From: a virus
Length of the DNA stretch: 32,695 nucleotides
Reading direction: 5' to 3' (one strand)
Virus record (IMG/VR): IMGVR_UViG_3300013120_000098
Location: 1-32,695 of that record
Part shown: piece after piece, positions 22,601 to 31,064 of the stretch
Layout of the letters: each line of letters begins with the position of its first letter
How positions within the stretch are numbered: the first letter of the stretch is position 1
Notes under the pieces: generated by a model
The model's input: the letters and a program-made list of their open reading frames with translations, nothing else
Database searches by the model: none
What the model was told of the DNA's origin: nothing
Made by a program: the position numbers and the translations under genes

Positions 22601-22840
22601 AAAGGCGGGTTTCCTGTTATGGTGCACCCGCGCGAGCAGATTATTGACACGACGAAGCCAGGTCAGCAGATGGGCGGAAGCCAGGTCGTGGACGTTCGCG
22701 TCGGTATCGACGGAGACGGCAACATTGGCGCCTTTGTAGATCGCAGGGCGAACCAGGCTGCTCAGCAGCGTGTGAGCGAGTATAACCAGGGTTTTGGCTC
22801 GCGCTTGCGCCAGCATAAAAACGACGTAAGGAAGCGTTAA
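19628..22840 (+). CDS. Tape measure protein with embedded lysozyme-like domain
   Basis: At 1070 aa this is the longest helical tail protein and sets tail length. Residues about 60-130 hold three imperfect repeats (KPKVDGFGEATERAG, KPQVDGMGKSTKQTG, APKVDAFGEAAQRSA). A hydrophobic region follows (about 155-195) and may insert into the host membrane. Residues about 605-740 form a muralytic-type domain: LDLIAAAEGTD (catalytic Glu near 616), YNETLGYGAYTGG, NSSAAGRYQIVGQTL and DRMAQALLRRRQG. It probably opens peptidoglycan during DNA entry. The C-terminus has the usual GLDGKGGFPVMVHPREQIID motif. AGGAAGG precedes the ATG. Confidence 0.95.
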   Translation: MADAHELGLTARATGFKEAAKDMDDLTIAAKKVENASAGVEKATKKTTPAVKETGKAVEETGNKAGKAKPKVDGFGEATERAGKRSGKAKPQVDGMGKSTKQTGDQAQVAAPKVDAFGEAAQRSATRAKSASTQMRLASMQISQIAQQTTAGTSFMQAFAIQLPDLMLGFGTLGILAGAAVGPLLAVGAAMVSGAKDAEEMETKLNDLIDAIDRVSSARSGSTTSLTGLAGDYGSRAANAQNLLAIETEIARVVAQRALTAASGSVAGSFGGIAEETGSDVQAMLKALISLEEGYDDALDIIYNPSRAVGDNPVIQQLAEDMGVAADKAVAKLSRFRNNLIELQNKLDVTPDQADRLADALARMGTAEGVEAQVSAAEDLSVAIFEATGGLEGMDDATLDLYQSLLEVAKQGQKLAGLDMSAPMAAVDAYAKRTAQLNDLLNERALAEEALATAMAENNTHEIERAEQAIDAIDKEAESITDATGRLEDMNSTLDVLEKAMASAEFDNEGELRQAAKEAREQLKAAADNADNLSDADLTALEASMRALASFAQVMSGGLASSVESLGQGATISQMMQGYGNAYRSMEYSRQNPDLAFDQRTRDAAGRGILDLIAAAEGTDAGDGYNETLGYGAYTGGDVDLVNMTLRQVYELQQRMLAHPDNSYNSSAAGRYQIVGQTLKDLVDNGNLGLDWDRDTFNSSTQDRMAQALLRRRQGQGYTGMVNEWQGLGRVDPSLVTTAMQNSELPAFDAAGERAMEAAAREAETLARAREQLMNQYQGMVAGVDAVAAVELKYKDALDLVNEAEQANLITAEEAALRRTQAAVQRDEGLAKVKEEAQATRETYESLMASLDPLTAATLDYRDALAVVDEALKAGTISEEEAQLAREAAKRALDETIEKIDEMGKAGRRGAQALSDMFISILDGSSSGKEALASLLEQIAKVQIAKAMIGLSEMGGATGGFFSALGEMLTMPSADGGGWTGNGARAGGLDGKGGFPVMVHPREQIIDTTKPGQQMGGSQVVDVRVGIDGDGNIGAFVDRRANQAAQQRVSEYNQGFGSRLRQHKNDVRKR

Positions 22841-22841
22841 A

Positions 22842-23477
22842 ATGGCCGTCACTTTTCCAATCAGTGCCGATGACTTCTTCAAGGCGCTGCCAGTCACCGA
22901 TATGACTTTCACGCTTACCGATCAACGAGCCTCTGCATCCACACGCAGAGGTGAGTTGATTATCTCCGACAGTGGAGACCAGCTTTGGGAAGGAACGGTC
23001 ACACTTGACATCCAGGACTCAATAGAACTTGAGCGGGTCTACGCTTTTGCTGAATTGCTTAAGCTACCTGAAGCGTCGTTCATGGCTGCGCCTATTCACG
23101 TTTCTCGGTCGTTCCCTGGCTCCACCCCAAAACTATCCGCAGTCAGGAACGGAAATGAGATTAAGATTAATGGGCTGGCACTGGGCACCGTAATTGAGCC
23201 CGGTTCTTTTCTGTCATTTCAATACGGGTCAAATCCGGTTAGGCACGGCCTTCATCAAGTTGTTGCTTTTGACGACGAGACTATTGGTGTTTCGGGCGAA
23301 ACAACTTATTTGCGTGTTGTCCCCAATGTGGCTCCAGGCTATACTCTTAATAACGCAGTGAAACTAGCCAATCCTGAATGTAAAGCGATCATGGAGCCTA
23401 ATAGCCTGGCACCTGTTTCGTTTACCGGCGAAAAGGGTAACGCTTGGTCGTTTAGGTGGAGACAGACAAAACGATGA
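22842..23477 (+). CDS. Distal tail / tail-tip protein
   Basis: The 211-aa beta-rich protein follows the tape measure by one base. It opens with MAVTFPISADDFFKALPVTDMTFTL and has QLWEGTVTLDIQDSIELER and KLPEASFMAAPIHVSRSFPG. Position between tape measure and hub genes points to the distal tail ring that joins the tube to the tip. GC content looks lower than in the tape measure gene. No catalytic motif is visible. The family is not certain. Confidence 0.7.
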   Translation: MAVTFPISADDFFKALPVTDMTFTLTDQRASASTRRGELIISDSGDQLWEGTVTLDIQDSIELERVYAFAELLKLPEASFMAAPIHVSRSFPGSTPKLSAVRNGNEIKINGLALGTVIEPGSFLSFQYGSNPVRHGLHQVVAFDDETIGVSGETTYLRVVPNVAPGYTLNNAVKLANPECKAIMEPNSLAPVSFTGEKGNAWSFRWRQTKR

Positions 23478-24067
23478 ACTGGGGTGCTTCAGCCATTTCT
23501 TTCCTCGCAGCGGGTGGACCGATTTCGGTCCGCTCGCTTATCTATTTTCAGCCTAAACAATTTGGCACTACAATCCTTGAGCCGTTCGGGTTCTGGACAG
23601 GCGGAGACCATAGGACATTTGTCGTTAACGGTGAAAGCCGCTTGTACTACGGGGCCCAGGGTCAGCTAGCTATCCCGGCCACCGTTGAAGAGGGTGGCAC
23701 GACAATCCAGAACTTCAGCCCGTCAATGCTCATCCCACCGGAGGCCGAGACAATGGCCAGGGGATACGACCTGACCAACTGCCCGGTTGAAGTGCACTGC
23801 GCGCTGTTCAACCCGGTCGGGAACGCCTTGGTAGAGATTGCTAGCCAGTTCAAAGGGTATATTGATACGTACCTGATCACGTCGGGAGCCGAAGGTAATC
23901 CGTCCCGTATCGACTTTGACATCAAGAGCAGTGCACGGCGTGGAACCAAATCCTCCAGTGCTCACAAGTCTCACCAAAGCCATAAGCTCAGGGACGCCAA
24001 CGATGAATTCCGTAAATACTCCGACCTTGGAAACGCGATGGCCGATACGTGGGCGTACGCGGATTGA
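23474..24067 (+). CDS. Tail-tip/hub protein
   Basis: ATG 23474 overlaps the previous stop (ATGA) and gives 197 aa. The protein begins MNWGASAISFLAAGGPISVR. It has strands typical of hub components (LYYGAQGQLAIPATVEEGGT, NCPVEVHCALFNPVG) and ends with a KSHQSHKLRDANDEFRKYSD motif common in siphovirus tip proteins of this position. It should sit between the distal tail ring and the fibre. Assignment rests on order and general pattern. Confidence 0.7.
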   Translation: MNWGASAISFLAAGGPISVRSLIYFQPKQFGTTILEPFGFWTGGDHRTFVVNGESRLYYGAQGQLAIPATVEEGGTTIQNFSPSMLIPPEAETMARGYDLTNCPVEVHCALFNPVGNALVEIASQFKGYIDTYLITSGAEGNPSRIDFDIKSSARRGTKSSSAHKSHQSHKLRDANDEFRKYSDLGNAMADTWAYAD

Positions 24068-24455
24068 GCGTAGCCAGGGCTGGGAGAACCGGCTGGTTGA
24101 CTACATCGGTTCGGTACGCGGCAAGCGCTTTCGCTGGGGTGAACTGGACTGCGGAGGGTTCGCGCTTGGCGCCGTCAAGGCAATAACTGGTGAAGACTAC
24201 CATGAACCAGTGAAGCCGTATCGGTCCATGATCGAACTGCTCGACCGGCTAGAAGCCTTGGGCTACGACGGACACGAGAGCTACATCGCAGGCATCTTCC
24301 CAGAGACGCCTGTCGTGCTGGCCCTGCCTGGCGATATAGCCCTCACTCCCGACGGTGCACTGGGTATCTTCCAGGGCGCGTCTCTATATCAAATGTCACC
24401 GACCGGACTGGGGCTTACGCCTCGCTCTGCTGCCGTTAGGGCCTTTATCGTATGA
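24003..24455 (+). CDS. DUF6950/NlpC-like tail-tip peptidase or fold relative
   Basis: ATG 24003 gives 150 aa. The motif RFRWGELDCGGFALGAVKAITG places a Cys in the context of NlpC/P60-type peptidases (as in DUF6950 proteins), and PGDIALTPDGALGIFQGASLY matches the later strand region. A clear catalytic His after the Cys is not seen; the usual H-V-G motif is replaced by GALGIF. It may therefore be inactive or only structural. In lambda the matching gene (K) is a tail peptidase. It overlaps the hub gene and the fibre gene. Confidence 0.75.
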   Translation: MNSVNTPTLETRWPIRGRTRIERSQGWENRLVDYIGSVRGKRFRWGELDCGGFALGAVKAITGEDYHEPVKPYRSMIELLDRLEALGYDGHESYIAGIFPETPVVLALPGDIALTPDGALGIFQGASLYQMSPTGLGLTPRSAAVRAFIV

Positions 24456-27400
24456 AACTGACCGTCGCGCTCTTGGCCCTGGCCTTCTCGCTTCATGCAA
24501 CCGCTGCGGATGCAATCCCTGCGGCTTTTGTCATCACCCAGCTAGGCATCACTGGCGCACTTGCGACGGCGGCCACATACGCTGCTGTGGGCCTGGCGAA
24601 CTACGGCTTGTCCAGGCTGCTGTCCAGTACGATCGCAGGCGAAGCGTCGAACCCAGGCATCAAGACCAAGGTCCGCACCGAAGGTGGCACGGTTGGTCAG
24701 AACCTCGTGCTTGGTCGAACGGCTCTGGCCGGCAACCTGACTGCGCCCATGTACGCCTACGGTGACAGCGGCAAGTACGAGAACAGCGATCGCTGGACGA
24801 TCCTGGACCTCGCCGACAAGCCCATCACCGACGTGACGGCTATCTGGGTGGACGGTACCAAGCTCGAGCCTGCGGACTTCGACGCGGCATGGGATACGGC
24901 GGCAAACGCCGGTAAAGGCGCCAAGGTTATAGCCGGCAAGTACGCTGAGCAGGGAGACAGCCTGTACTTCCGCCTGTTCAAGGGTAAGCAGACGACGGCA
25001 GCCGTGGGTCTAACCGATCGCTTCTCTACACATTCCAAGCGTCCCTGGACGTCGGCGATGATCGGCAAAGGCGTGGCTTACGGCCATTTCCTTTTTGAAT
25101 ACGACCCCGACGTTTATCGCGGCGAGCCTGAGGTTCTGTTCGAGGTCAAAGGCTCCGCCCTGTATGATCCTCGCAAAGACAGCACGCGCGGGGGCGCAGG
25201 CACGCACAGACTGAACAACGAGAGCACCTGGGAGTATACCGAGAACCCGAAGGTCATCCAGTATAATATCTTCCTGGGTATTCCTATGCCTGATGGGACG
25301 ACGTTTGGCCTGGACGTAGACCCGGACGACTTGCCGCTCGACTACTGGGTCGCGGATATGAATAAGTGCGACGAGGACGTAAACGGTGAGCCCCGCTACA
25401 CTGCAGGTGTCAACGTACGTATTGGTCTGCCTGAGTACGGCGGAACCACGCCTCTCGACATCATTGATAAGCTTGACGCAGCTTGCGACGGTGAAGTGGC
25501 CGACGTGGGTGGTGTCTGGTACACGCGCTGCGGTGGCCCTGGTCTGCCCGTCCTGGACATTGAAGACGGCGACCTGATCCGCAATGAAGATAACGACCTG
25601 CGTCCGTTCCCTGAAGCGACCGAGCGTTTCACCGGGGTTCGCACCGTCTTCAAGAACCCAAACAAGCAGTGGAACGATACCGAGTCGCCACTTCGCACGG
25701 ACCAGGCCGCGCTCGACCAGGAAGGCGAGCCTCGCATCGCCAAGCTGAACCTCGAAGCCGTATTCTCGCGCAAGCAAGCTCAGCGCTTGGGCCGGGGTCT
25801 GCTCAAGGACTCCATGCGTCGTCGTGTTCATCGCCTGGTGCTTGGCCCGCACGCCAGCCACCTGAAGCCTTTCCAGGTTATCCGCTGGAACTCCGACGAG
25901 AACGGATACGTCGGTAAGACGTTCATGATCGAGAAGAAGTCGGTCGACCCATTGACGCTTACCACGACGCTTGTGATCCGTGAGCGGGATAACTCCGACT
26001 ATGCCTGGAGCCCGACCGATGAGCTTCCTGAAGCCGCTGTGGATAGCACCAAGCGCAACCTGTCCCTGGGCCCAATTCCTGGCGCAGCGTTCGAGCAATT
26101 TCGGGTAAAGGACGGTAGCGGTAAAGATCGTCGCTCGGCTATTCGCGCCAAATGGACGGTTCCGCTCAAAGGCATTCGCACGCTGCAAATCAAGGTTCGT
26201 AACGTCGCCACAGGTGAGCTTGTCTACCGCGGTACGACGCAGGACCTGGAAGAAGGCGCTCACGAGATCACCGGCGGCATCGTTCCTGGCGTTGCGTATG
26301 AAGGCGCCATGCGTGGCCTCCGTCGCAAGACCGCTTGGACCGCGTGGCTTCCTGTCACGGCCCCCGACGTCAAGCTAAAGAAGGAGGACATTGGCGACGG
26401 CGAGATCACCGACGAGAAAATTCTGGGCATGTCGGTGTCCAAGTTCCAAGGGCTTATCCAAGACGCCCAAATGGCTGGCATCTCCGCGTCCAAGCTCCAA
26501 GGGCTTGTCCAGTCGGCGCAGGTCAACACGCTCGATGCCGTCAAGCTGATCGGCAGCATTCCCAAAGAGCGGATCACCGCCGTCCCGGTCGGGAGCCTCG
26601 ACGGGCAAATCGCTGACGCCAACATCGCGGGCTTGTCCGCCTCCAAGCTCGCGGGTCTGATCGCGGACACGCAAATCCAGACGCTATCGGCCTCCAAACT
26701 CTCCGGCCTCGTCCAGTCGGCGCAAATCAATACGGTTGACGCACAGAAGCTATTCGGCACCGTGGCGGAGGCCCGCATCGCGTCGGTCAACGCCACCAAG
26801 ATCGCCGGGCAGATTACAGGCGTCCAGATCGGGCCAAACGCTGTCACAGCCGAAAAGATCGCCGGGCGCACGATCACCGCAGCGCAGATCGCCACAGGGA
26901 CGCTCTCTGCTAACGAGATTGCGGCAGGCGCTATCGGTGCCGACCAGATCGCGGCAGACGCTATCTCCGCTCGCCACATGGTCATGGGCAGCAACGGCGA
27001 TGTCCTCAACCTCGCGTTTGGCTACCCCATTGAGCTAGACGATTGGTACAACCATTCCGGAGCGGGCGAGCTTGAGGTCCGGACGACGACGAACGCATCC
27101 GTAGGCGGAGCGGTCCTCAAGGTGGGCAATCGCTCTGGCGATGACCAAGCGTGGATGCACTACAAGCGCCTCTACCCTTATGACCCGAAGAAGCTCTATC
27201 GGGTGACCGTCCGCGTCTATAAGGCAGCCACTGATCCGGGCACGGTATACTTCGGATTTGACGGGTTTGACGAGGCCAAGAACCGCTGCAACACCGGGGG
27301 CACCTCCTCATGGTCGTCGCAGCACTACTTCGTGGCCTCTGGGCAAAGTCCGAGCGGCTGGGTCGAGTACGTCGGGTATGTCAAGGGCTACGGCGGAGGC

Positions 27401-29026
27401 CGCGAGGGAGTGTCTACCAACTCCATCGACAATCCCTCCACGATGCACGCGAATGTCCGCTACTTCGCGCCAATGTTCATCGCAAACTACTCCAACCAAC
27501 CCGGAATTGTGGAAATTGACTTCTTTAAGGTTGAGGAGGTCATCCCCGGCGAGTTGATCGTCAACGGCGCAATCACCGGCGAGAAGATCGTCGGGCGTAC
27601 CATCGACGCGGGCAAGATCGCCACCGGTACCTTGACGGCTACCGAAATCAAAGGCCGGGCGATCACGGCAGCGACCATCGCCACCAACGCGATCACCTCC
27701 AATGAGATCGCGGTCCGGACCATCGTTGCGGGCAATCTCGTCGCGGGGACAATCACCGCCTACGAGATCAAAGGCCGCGCGATCACCGCGAACGAAATTG
27801 CCACAGGCACTCTTACGGCGAACGAGATTAAGGCCGGGGCTATCGGTGCGGACCAGATCGCGGCGAACGCCATTGCGGCGAAACACCTCCTGATCGGGGA
27901 TTTCGTCAACTACGCCGCCGGGTCTGATTTTGAGACCCAAGAGGAGGTGCCGTGGGCCGGGATGAATGGGGACGTCTACACTTCCTCCACCCGACCGAAA
28001 AACGGCTCGCGATCGCTCCGGGCAAACCCGACTCACACGTCGCTGCGGCTAGAGCGAAAAGTCTCCGTGGCCCCCGGAGAGGTCATCTACGCGGCGTTCT
28101 GGTGCTATACCTCCGGCTTCAACGGTGATAGCGGAACGAACAAACTGCGTTTCGGGGATGCAGGCAATAGCTACGTCTCCGCACTTGACTACCGGGATTC
28201 CAATAACACTTGGACCCGGCGGGAAACCTCCTTTACGGTCCCGGCAGGCGTCACGTCGCTGACAATTGACCTCAGCTTTAACTTCACCTCGGGCAATGTG
28301 TGGATCGACGACATCGTCATCCGCAAGAAACTCAGTGGCGAACTCATCGTCGACGGCGCAATCCGGGGCAACCACATTGAGGCGAACTCCATCTCCTCGA
28401 CCGAGATCAAGTCGCGGACGATCACCGCTGGCAATATTGTTTCGGGGACAATCACAGCGAACGAACTCGGCGCAAGCTCTGTCACCGCTGACAAAATCCT
28501 CGCGGGCGCGGTCACGGCGGCTAAGATCAACGTCAACAACCTTTCGGCCATCAGCGCCGACCTCGGTAGTATCAAGGTCGATGGGGCGCATATCGAGAAC
28601 CTCACAGTTGACACCGCGCATATTAAGGCGCTGTCGGTCGGAACCGATAAGATCAAGGACCGCGATGTAAGCAATTATGCGACGTCCTACCTATCAGGGA
28701 CAAAGACCCTCAGCGGAACCACACAGGTCAATACCCTAAGCTTCAAGGCGGTCCACGATAACAAGGTGCATATCCACGTCAATATCGAATTGGACGTGGC
28801 CTCAAGTAACCAATATGCGCTGATTATTAGGCGCGACGGAAACATTATCTATTCCGCCGCGACCTATTGGGAAGAGACGCAAGGAAACGGCGGGGGCCTT
28901 ATGTCCTCCTCATTCGTAGCCGACGCCACGATAGGGACAAACCATACTTGGAGCGTCGATATTGGCTCCTCATCCGAGGGGTCCGCCAGCAACCGATTTA
29001 TGAGTGTAACGGAATTGAAGAAATGA
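24452..29026 (+). CDS. Tip attachment protein J-like / central fibre, mosaic, 1524 aa
   Basis: The first 640 residues resemble lambda J-type tip proteins and contain HRLNNESTWEYTENPKVIQY and LDIIDKLDAACDGEV. They open with a signal-like hydrophobic segment (MKLTVALLALAFSLHATAADA). From about residue 647 come short repeats (SASKLQGLVQSAQ, ITAAQIATGTLSANEI) interrupted by two beta-sandwich-like modules (about 848-1030 and 1148-1293) that may bind surface sugars. A last module (about 1407-1524) ends the protein. The repeat part uses different codons from the J part, with more TCC, CTC and GGG. It should bind the host receptor. Confidence 0.85.
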   Translation: MKLTVALLALAFSLHATAADAIPAAFVITQLGITGALATAATYAAVGLANYGLSRLLSSTIAGEASNPGIKTKVRTEGGTVGQNLVLGRTALAGNLTAPMYAYGDSGKYENSDRWTILDLADKPITDVTAIWVDGTKLEPADFDAAWDTAANAGKGAKVIAGKYAEQGDSLYFRLFKGKQTTAAVGLTDRFSTHSKRPWTSAMIGKGVAYGHFLFEYDPDVYRGEPEVLFEVKGSALYDPRKDSTRGGAGTHRLNNESTWEYTENPKVIQYNIFLGIPMPDGTTFGLDVDPDDLPLDYWVADMNKCDEDVNGEPRYTAGVNVRIGLPEYGGTTPLDIIDKLDAACDGEVADVGGVWYTRCGGPGLPVLDIEDGDLIRNEDNDLRPFPEATERFTGVRTVFKNPNKQWNDTESPLRTDQAALDQEGEPRIAKLNLEAVFSRKQAQRLGRGLLKDSMRRRVHRLVLGPHASHLKPFQVIRWNSDENGYVGKTFMIEKKSVDPLTLTTTLVIRERDNSDYAWSPTDELPEAAVDSTKRNLSLGPIPGAAFEQFRVKDGSGKDRRSAIRAKWTVPLKGIRTLQIKVRNVATGELVYRGTTQDLEEGAHEITGGIVPGVAYEGAMRGLRRKTAWTAWLPVTAPDVKLKKEDIGDGEITDEKILGMSVSKFQGLIQDAQMAGISASKLQGLVQSAQVNTLDAVKLIGSIPKERITAVPVGSLDGQIADANIAGLSASKLAGLIADTQIQTLSASKLSGLVQSAQINTVDAQKLFGTVAEARIASVNATKIAGQITGVQIGPNAVTAEKIAGRTITAAQIATGTLSANEIAAGAIGADQIAADAISARHMVMGSNGDVLNLAFGYPIELDDWYNHSGAGELEVRTTTNASVGGAVLKVGNRSGDDQAWMHYKRLYPYDPKKLYRVTVRVYKAATDPGTVYFGFDGFDEAKNRCNTGGTSSWSSQHYFVASGQSPSGWVEYVGYVKGYGGGREGVSTNSIDNPSTMHANVRYFAPMFIANYSNQPGIVEIDFFKVEEVIPGELIVNGAITGEKIVGRTIDAGKIATGTLTATEIKGRAITAATIATNAITSNEIAVRTIVAGNLVAGTITAYEIKGRAITANEIATGTLTANEIKAGAIGADQIAANAIAAKHLLIGDFVNYAAGSDFETQEEVPWAGMNGDVYTSSTRPKNGSRSLRANPTHTSLRLERKVSVAPGEVIYAAFWCYTSGFNGDSGTNKLRFGDAGNSYVSALDYRDSNNTWTRRETSFTVPAGVTSLTIDLSFNFTSGNVWIDDIVIRKKLSGELIVDGAIRGNHIEANSISSTEIKSRTITAGNIVSGTITANELGASSVTADKILAGAVTAAKINVNNLSAISADLGSIKVDGAHIENLTVDTAHIKALSVGTDKIKDRDVSNYATSYLSGTKTLSGTTQVNTLSFKAVHDNKVHIHVNIELDVASSNQYALIIRRDGNIIYSAATYWEETQGNGGGLMSSSFVADATIGTNHTWSVDIGSSSEGSASNRFMSVTELKK

Positions 29027-29472
29027 TTGAAACGCACACAAGCTTTATCGTCACCGCTCCCGGAGAGGCGGTCGGACCGGCAGTGCCCATTGAGGCGTAT
29101 CAGTCCGGTGTCGTCGAGGATATCAACCTCCCGGAGGACCGGGATTGGCAACCGGCGGCGGGGTGGACCCACGACATCCGGCGTTCCGGAGACGAATGGA
29201 ACTCCTCCTATTATGACGCCGACGAAAACCTGATAAAGCCTCGACCGGAGTTGCCGGGCCTGCCCACCGAAGGCCCTGCCCCTCTCACACTGGACCTCAG
29301 CCCTCTGCCGGAGGGCACCACGCTTACCCTGACAAATGAGGCGGGCGACGCAATGACCTTAAGCCTTCCGCTGACCGAACCGCTAACCCTCACCGACCCC
29401 GGAGCCTATCGGGCGCGCATTGCACCGCCGTTCCCTTGGCTTCCCAGCACTCAGGAGATTACCGTTGCCTAG
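29023..29472 (+). CDS. Hypothetical fibre-associated protein, 149 aa
   Basis: ATG 29023 overlaps the fibre stop (ATGA), with GGAATTGAAGAA upstream. The product is acidic and Pro-rich: MIETHTSFIVTAPGEAVGPA, RDWQPAAGWTHDIRRSGDEW, then two beta-like segments (PLTLDLSPLPEGTTLTLTNE and MTLSLPLTEPLTLTD). It shares the codon style of the distal fibre and probably moved with it. It may be a fibre accessory protein or chaperone. No family is recognised. Confidence 0.75.
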   Translation: MIETHTSFIVTAPGEAVGPAVPIEAYQSGVVEDINLPEDRDWQPAAGWTHDIRRSGDEWNSSYYDADENLIKPRPELPGLPTEGPAPLTLDLSPLPEGTTLTLTNEAGDAMTLSLPLTEPLTLTDPGAYRARIAPPFPWLPSTQEITVA

Positions 29473-29878
29473 TTTTGGCCAGAACCATGACGCGGGGCGG
29501 GCCATCGCCCTCAAGGCGCTTGCGGACTTTTTGGACCGCGCCACTGGAGCCCTCACCGCCGGGGTGCCCCTGAGCGAGCAGCTATCTTGGGCGCCTAAGG
29601 AAGAGTCCGCCAAGCGGTACCTCGACGGTACGCATGGCCCTGACGACCTGGCCATGCTCGAGGGCGAGGCTGAAGAGACTGGTGAGACCCTGGAGGAATT
29701 GGCGCAGCGTGTACTTGCTAAAGCAGACGCCAATCGTCGGGCGGTGTCTAAGCTGACCGGAATACGTCGTAAGGCCGAGGCTGATATTCACGCCTCGAAC
29801 AATAGAGATACCGCCCAGTCCGTGCTAGACACGGCTAAGGCTCAATGGTATCAATTCATATCCCAGCTTGGAGCATAA
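29465..29878 (+). CDS. Tail fibre assembly-like protein with TTG start
   Basis: The best start is TTG 29465, preceded by CAGGAG at 7 nt, overlapping the previous stop; no ATG fits. The 137-aa product begins MPSFGQNHDAGRAIALKALAD and is mostly helical, with EEELAQ-type heptads (EAEETGETLEELAQRVLAK) and a C-terminal TAKAQWYQFISQLGA. Position and the TLEELAQRVLAKA pattern resemble fibre chaperones of the Tfa/DUF4376 type. The codon style changes back to that of the phage backbone within this gene. Confidence 0.65.
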   Translation: MPSFGQNHDAGRAIALKALADFLDRATGALTAGVPLSEQLSWAPKEESAKRYLDGTHGPDDLAMLEGEAEETGETLEELAQRVLAKADANRRAVSKLTGIRRKAEADIHASNNRDTAQSVLDTAKAQWYQFISQLGA

Positions 29879-29879
29879 A

Positions 29880-30302
29880 ATGGTTATTACTCGCGTAGTA
29901 GACGATCTTGACAGCAACGCCCGCAATTGGCCTGGCTATATCCTCATTAAGCGGGGGATCAAACATTCAGCCGCCGTGTGGGCCCAGGAGTTCTATGAAG
30001 CGCAGCTAAAGCTCAATCCGGTCAATACACTAAAAGTTGTGTTCTCCAGTGACTTTAGGCGCGATATGGAGATAATGGGGCACGAGATTGAAGTGCAGGC
30101 CGCAGTGGCCATATACGACGTTAATGAGGAAGTCTACAGATCAAAGGAGGCAAGAGACCTTACCCGGTACGATGAATTCCGTGATAAGAAAATGACGCGC
30201 GAGCAGGTCTACGCCCTAATGGAAAACGTGAGGCTTGAAGCACGTAAGTTTGTCAAGCAGAACATGAAAGAAATTAGGCAGCATGATTATCCAGCCGGAT
30301 GA
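29880..30302 (+). CDS. Hypothetical protein, 140 aa
   Basis: ATG 29880 follows GGAG by 6 nt and overlaps the previous stop. The product MVITRVVDDLDSNARNWPGY... is soluble, with a helical and charged C-terminal half (DEFRDKKMTREQVYALMENV, EARKFVKQNMKEI). GC content is lower than in the tail genes. It stands between fibre and lysis genes, where phages often carry accessory genes. It overlaps the next gene by 20 nt. No family recognised. Confidence 0.7.
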   Translation: MVITRVVDDLDSNARNWPGYILIKRGIKHSAAVWAQEFYEAQLKLNPVNTLKVVFSSDFRRDMEIMGHEIEVQAAVAIYDVNEEVYRSKEARDLTRYDEFRDKKMTREQVYALMENVRLEARKFVKQNMKEIRQHDYPAG

Positions 30303-30624
30303 TTACCCTTACGACTGGTACGGCTGGTTAACTAACCAGTGTGGTCATGCGTTAATTGGCGTCGTGTCGTTAGGCGTGATGTGGTTTAGCAATATTGATC
30401 CGCTGGTCGCCGTTCCTGCGATTGTCATTTTCTACTTCTTCATCGTAGAGTCTTGTTTGCAAGGATTGGACAAGCCATGGGACTCTTTAACGGATACCTG
30501 GTTTGTCTTCTTGGGGTCATTAGTATCCTCGTCGTTGATTACCTACAACGCAAAAATGTTTTTTGGATCAGCCATGGTTCTGGGCATCTCTTTTGCTGTA
30601 GGTTGCTTGAGGAGAAGCAAATGA
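30283..30624 (+). CDS. Small membrane protein, about three segments
   Basis: The 113-aa protein has hydrophobic stretches at about 20-36 (CGHALIGVVSLGVMWF), 42-57 (AVPAIVIFYFFIVES), 73-88 (WFVFLGSLVSSSLIT) and 95-108 (SAMVLGISFAVGC). This gives three or four membrane segments and a short basic tail (RRSK). It has holin-like size and is upstream of the endolysin, but a clear holin gene lies downstream. It may be a second holin, an antiholin or a superinfection factor. Start overlaps the preceding gene. Confidence 0.65.
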   Translation: MIIQPDDYPYDWYGWLTNQCGHALIGVVSLGVMWFSNIDPLVAVPAIVIFYFFIVESCLQGLDKPWDSLTDTWFVFLGSLVSSSLITYNAKMFFGSAMVLGISFAVGCLRRSK

Positions 30625-31064
30625 CGTTTAAGATAAGGTTCAAAGATCGCGTCTTTGAATGGTGGCTTGCATCTGGCACAGCAGGGTTTGGCTGGTTCGT
30701 CATTATGCCTCCTCCCAGTATGGACTCACCCGCGTACTCGCAACTCGTCGAATGGTTTAGCGAGGCGTACTGGGGCTTCTTCTTTCTCGCCACAGGTATC
30801 CTGCACCTCACAGCTTTGGTAATCAACGGCCGCCGTTGGTGGACGCCAATTGTTCGGTCATTTACGACGGCGCTCAATACCTTCGCGTACGTCTTCCTGG
30901 CCTTCGGCTTTTTCCAGACAGACCCATGGTCTACTGCGGTTTTCTCTTACGCCCCTATGATTGGAAGCGCAGCCCTTATATGCTTCTTTAGGGCCATGAA
31001 AGATACGCGCCACGCAATAGTCAATAGACAGCGTGGACACGTTAGAAAGGGGGCAGTGGAATGA
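30621..31064 (+). CDS. Membrane protein, about four segments
   Basis: ATG 30621 is preceded by GAGGAG and overlaps the previous stop (ATGA). The 147-aa protein shows hydrophobic segments GTAGFGWFVIM, YWGFFFLATGILHLTALVI, TTALNTFAYVFLAFGFF and YAPMIGSAALICFF, and a basic tail. It is unlike the preceding membrane protein in sequence. A role in lysis timing or in host membrane modification is possible. An overlapping ATG at 30477 would add a hydrophobic stretch in the frame but has poorer spacing. Confidence 0.65.
   Translation: MTFKIRFKDRVFEWWLASGTAGFGWFVIMPPPSMDSPAYSQLVEWFSEAYWGFFFLATGILHLTALVINGRRWWTPIVRSFTTALNTFAYVFLAFGFFQTDPWSTAVFSYAPMIGSAALICFFRAMKDTRHAIVNRQRGHVRKGAVE

Noticed and set aside
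25010-26263. 417-codon antisense ORF in the tip protein gene
   Set aside because: Same cause: GC-rich sense coding with J-like content on the plus strand and no start signal on the minus strand.
26390-28670. Repeats in the fibre gene as a CRISPR-like array
   Set aside because: The repeats are degenerate, in frame, and translate to conserved fibre motifs such as ATGTLTANEI; spacing is irregular.
30477-31064. Longer start for the four-segment membrane protein
   Set aside because: ATG 30477 has a weak, distant ribosome-binding site, while ATG 30621 has GAGGAG and the ATGA overlap typical of this genome.
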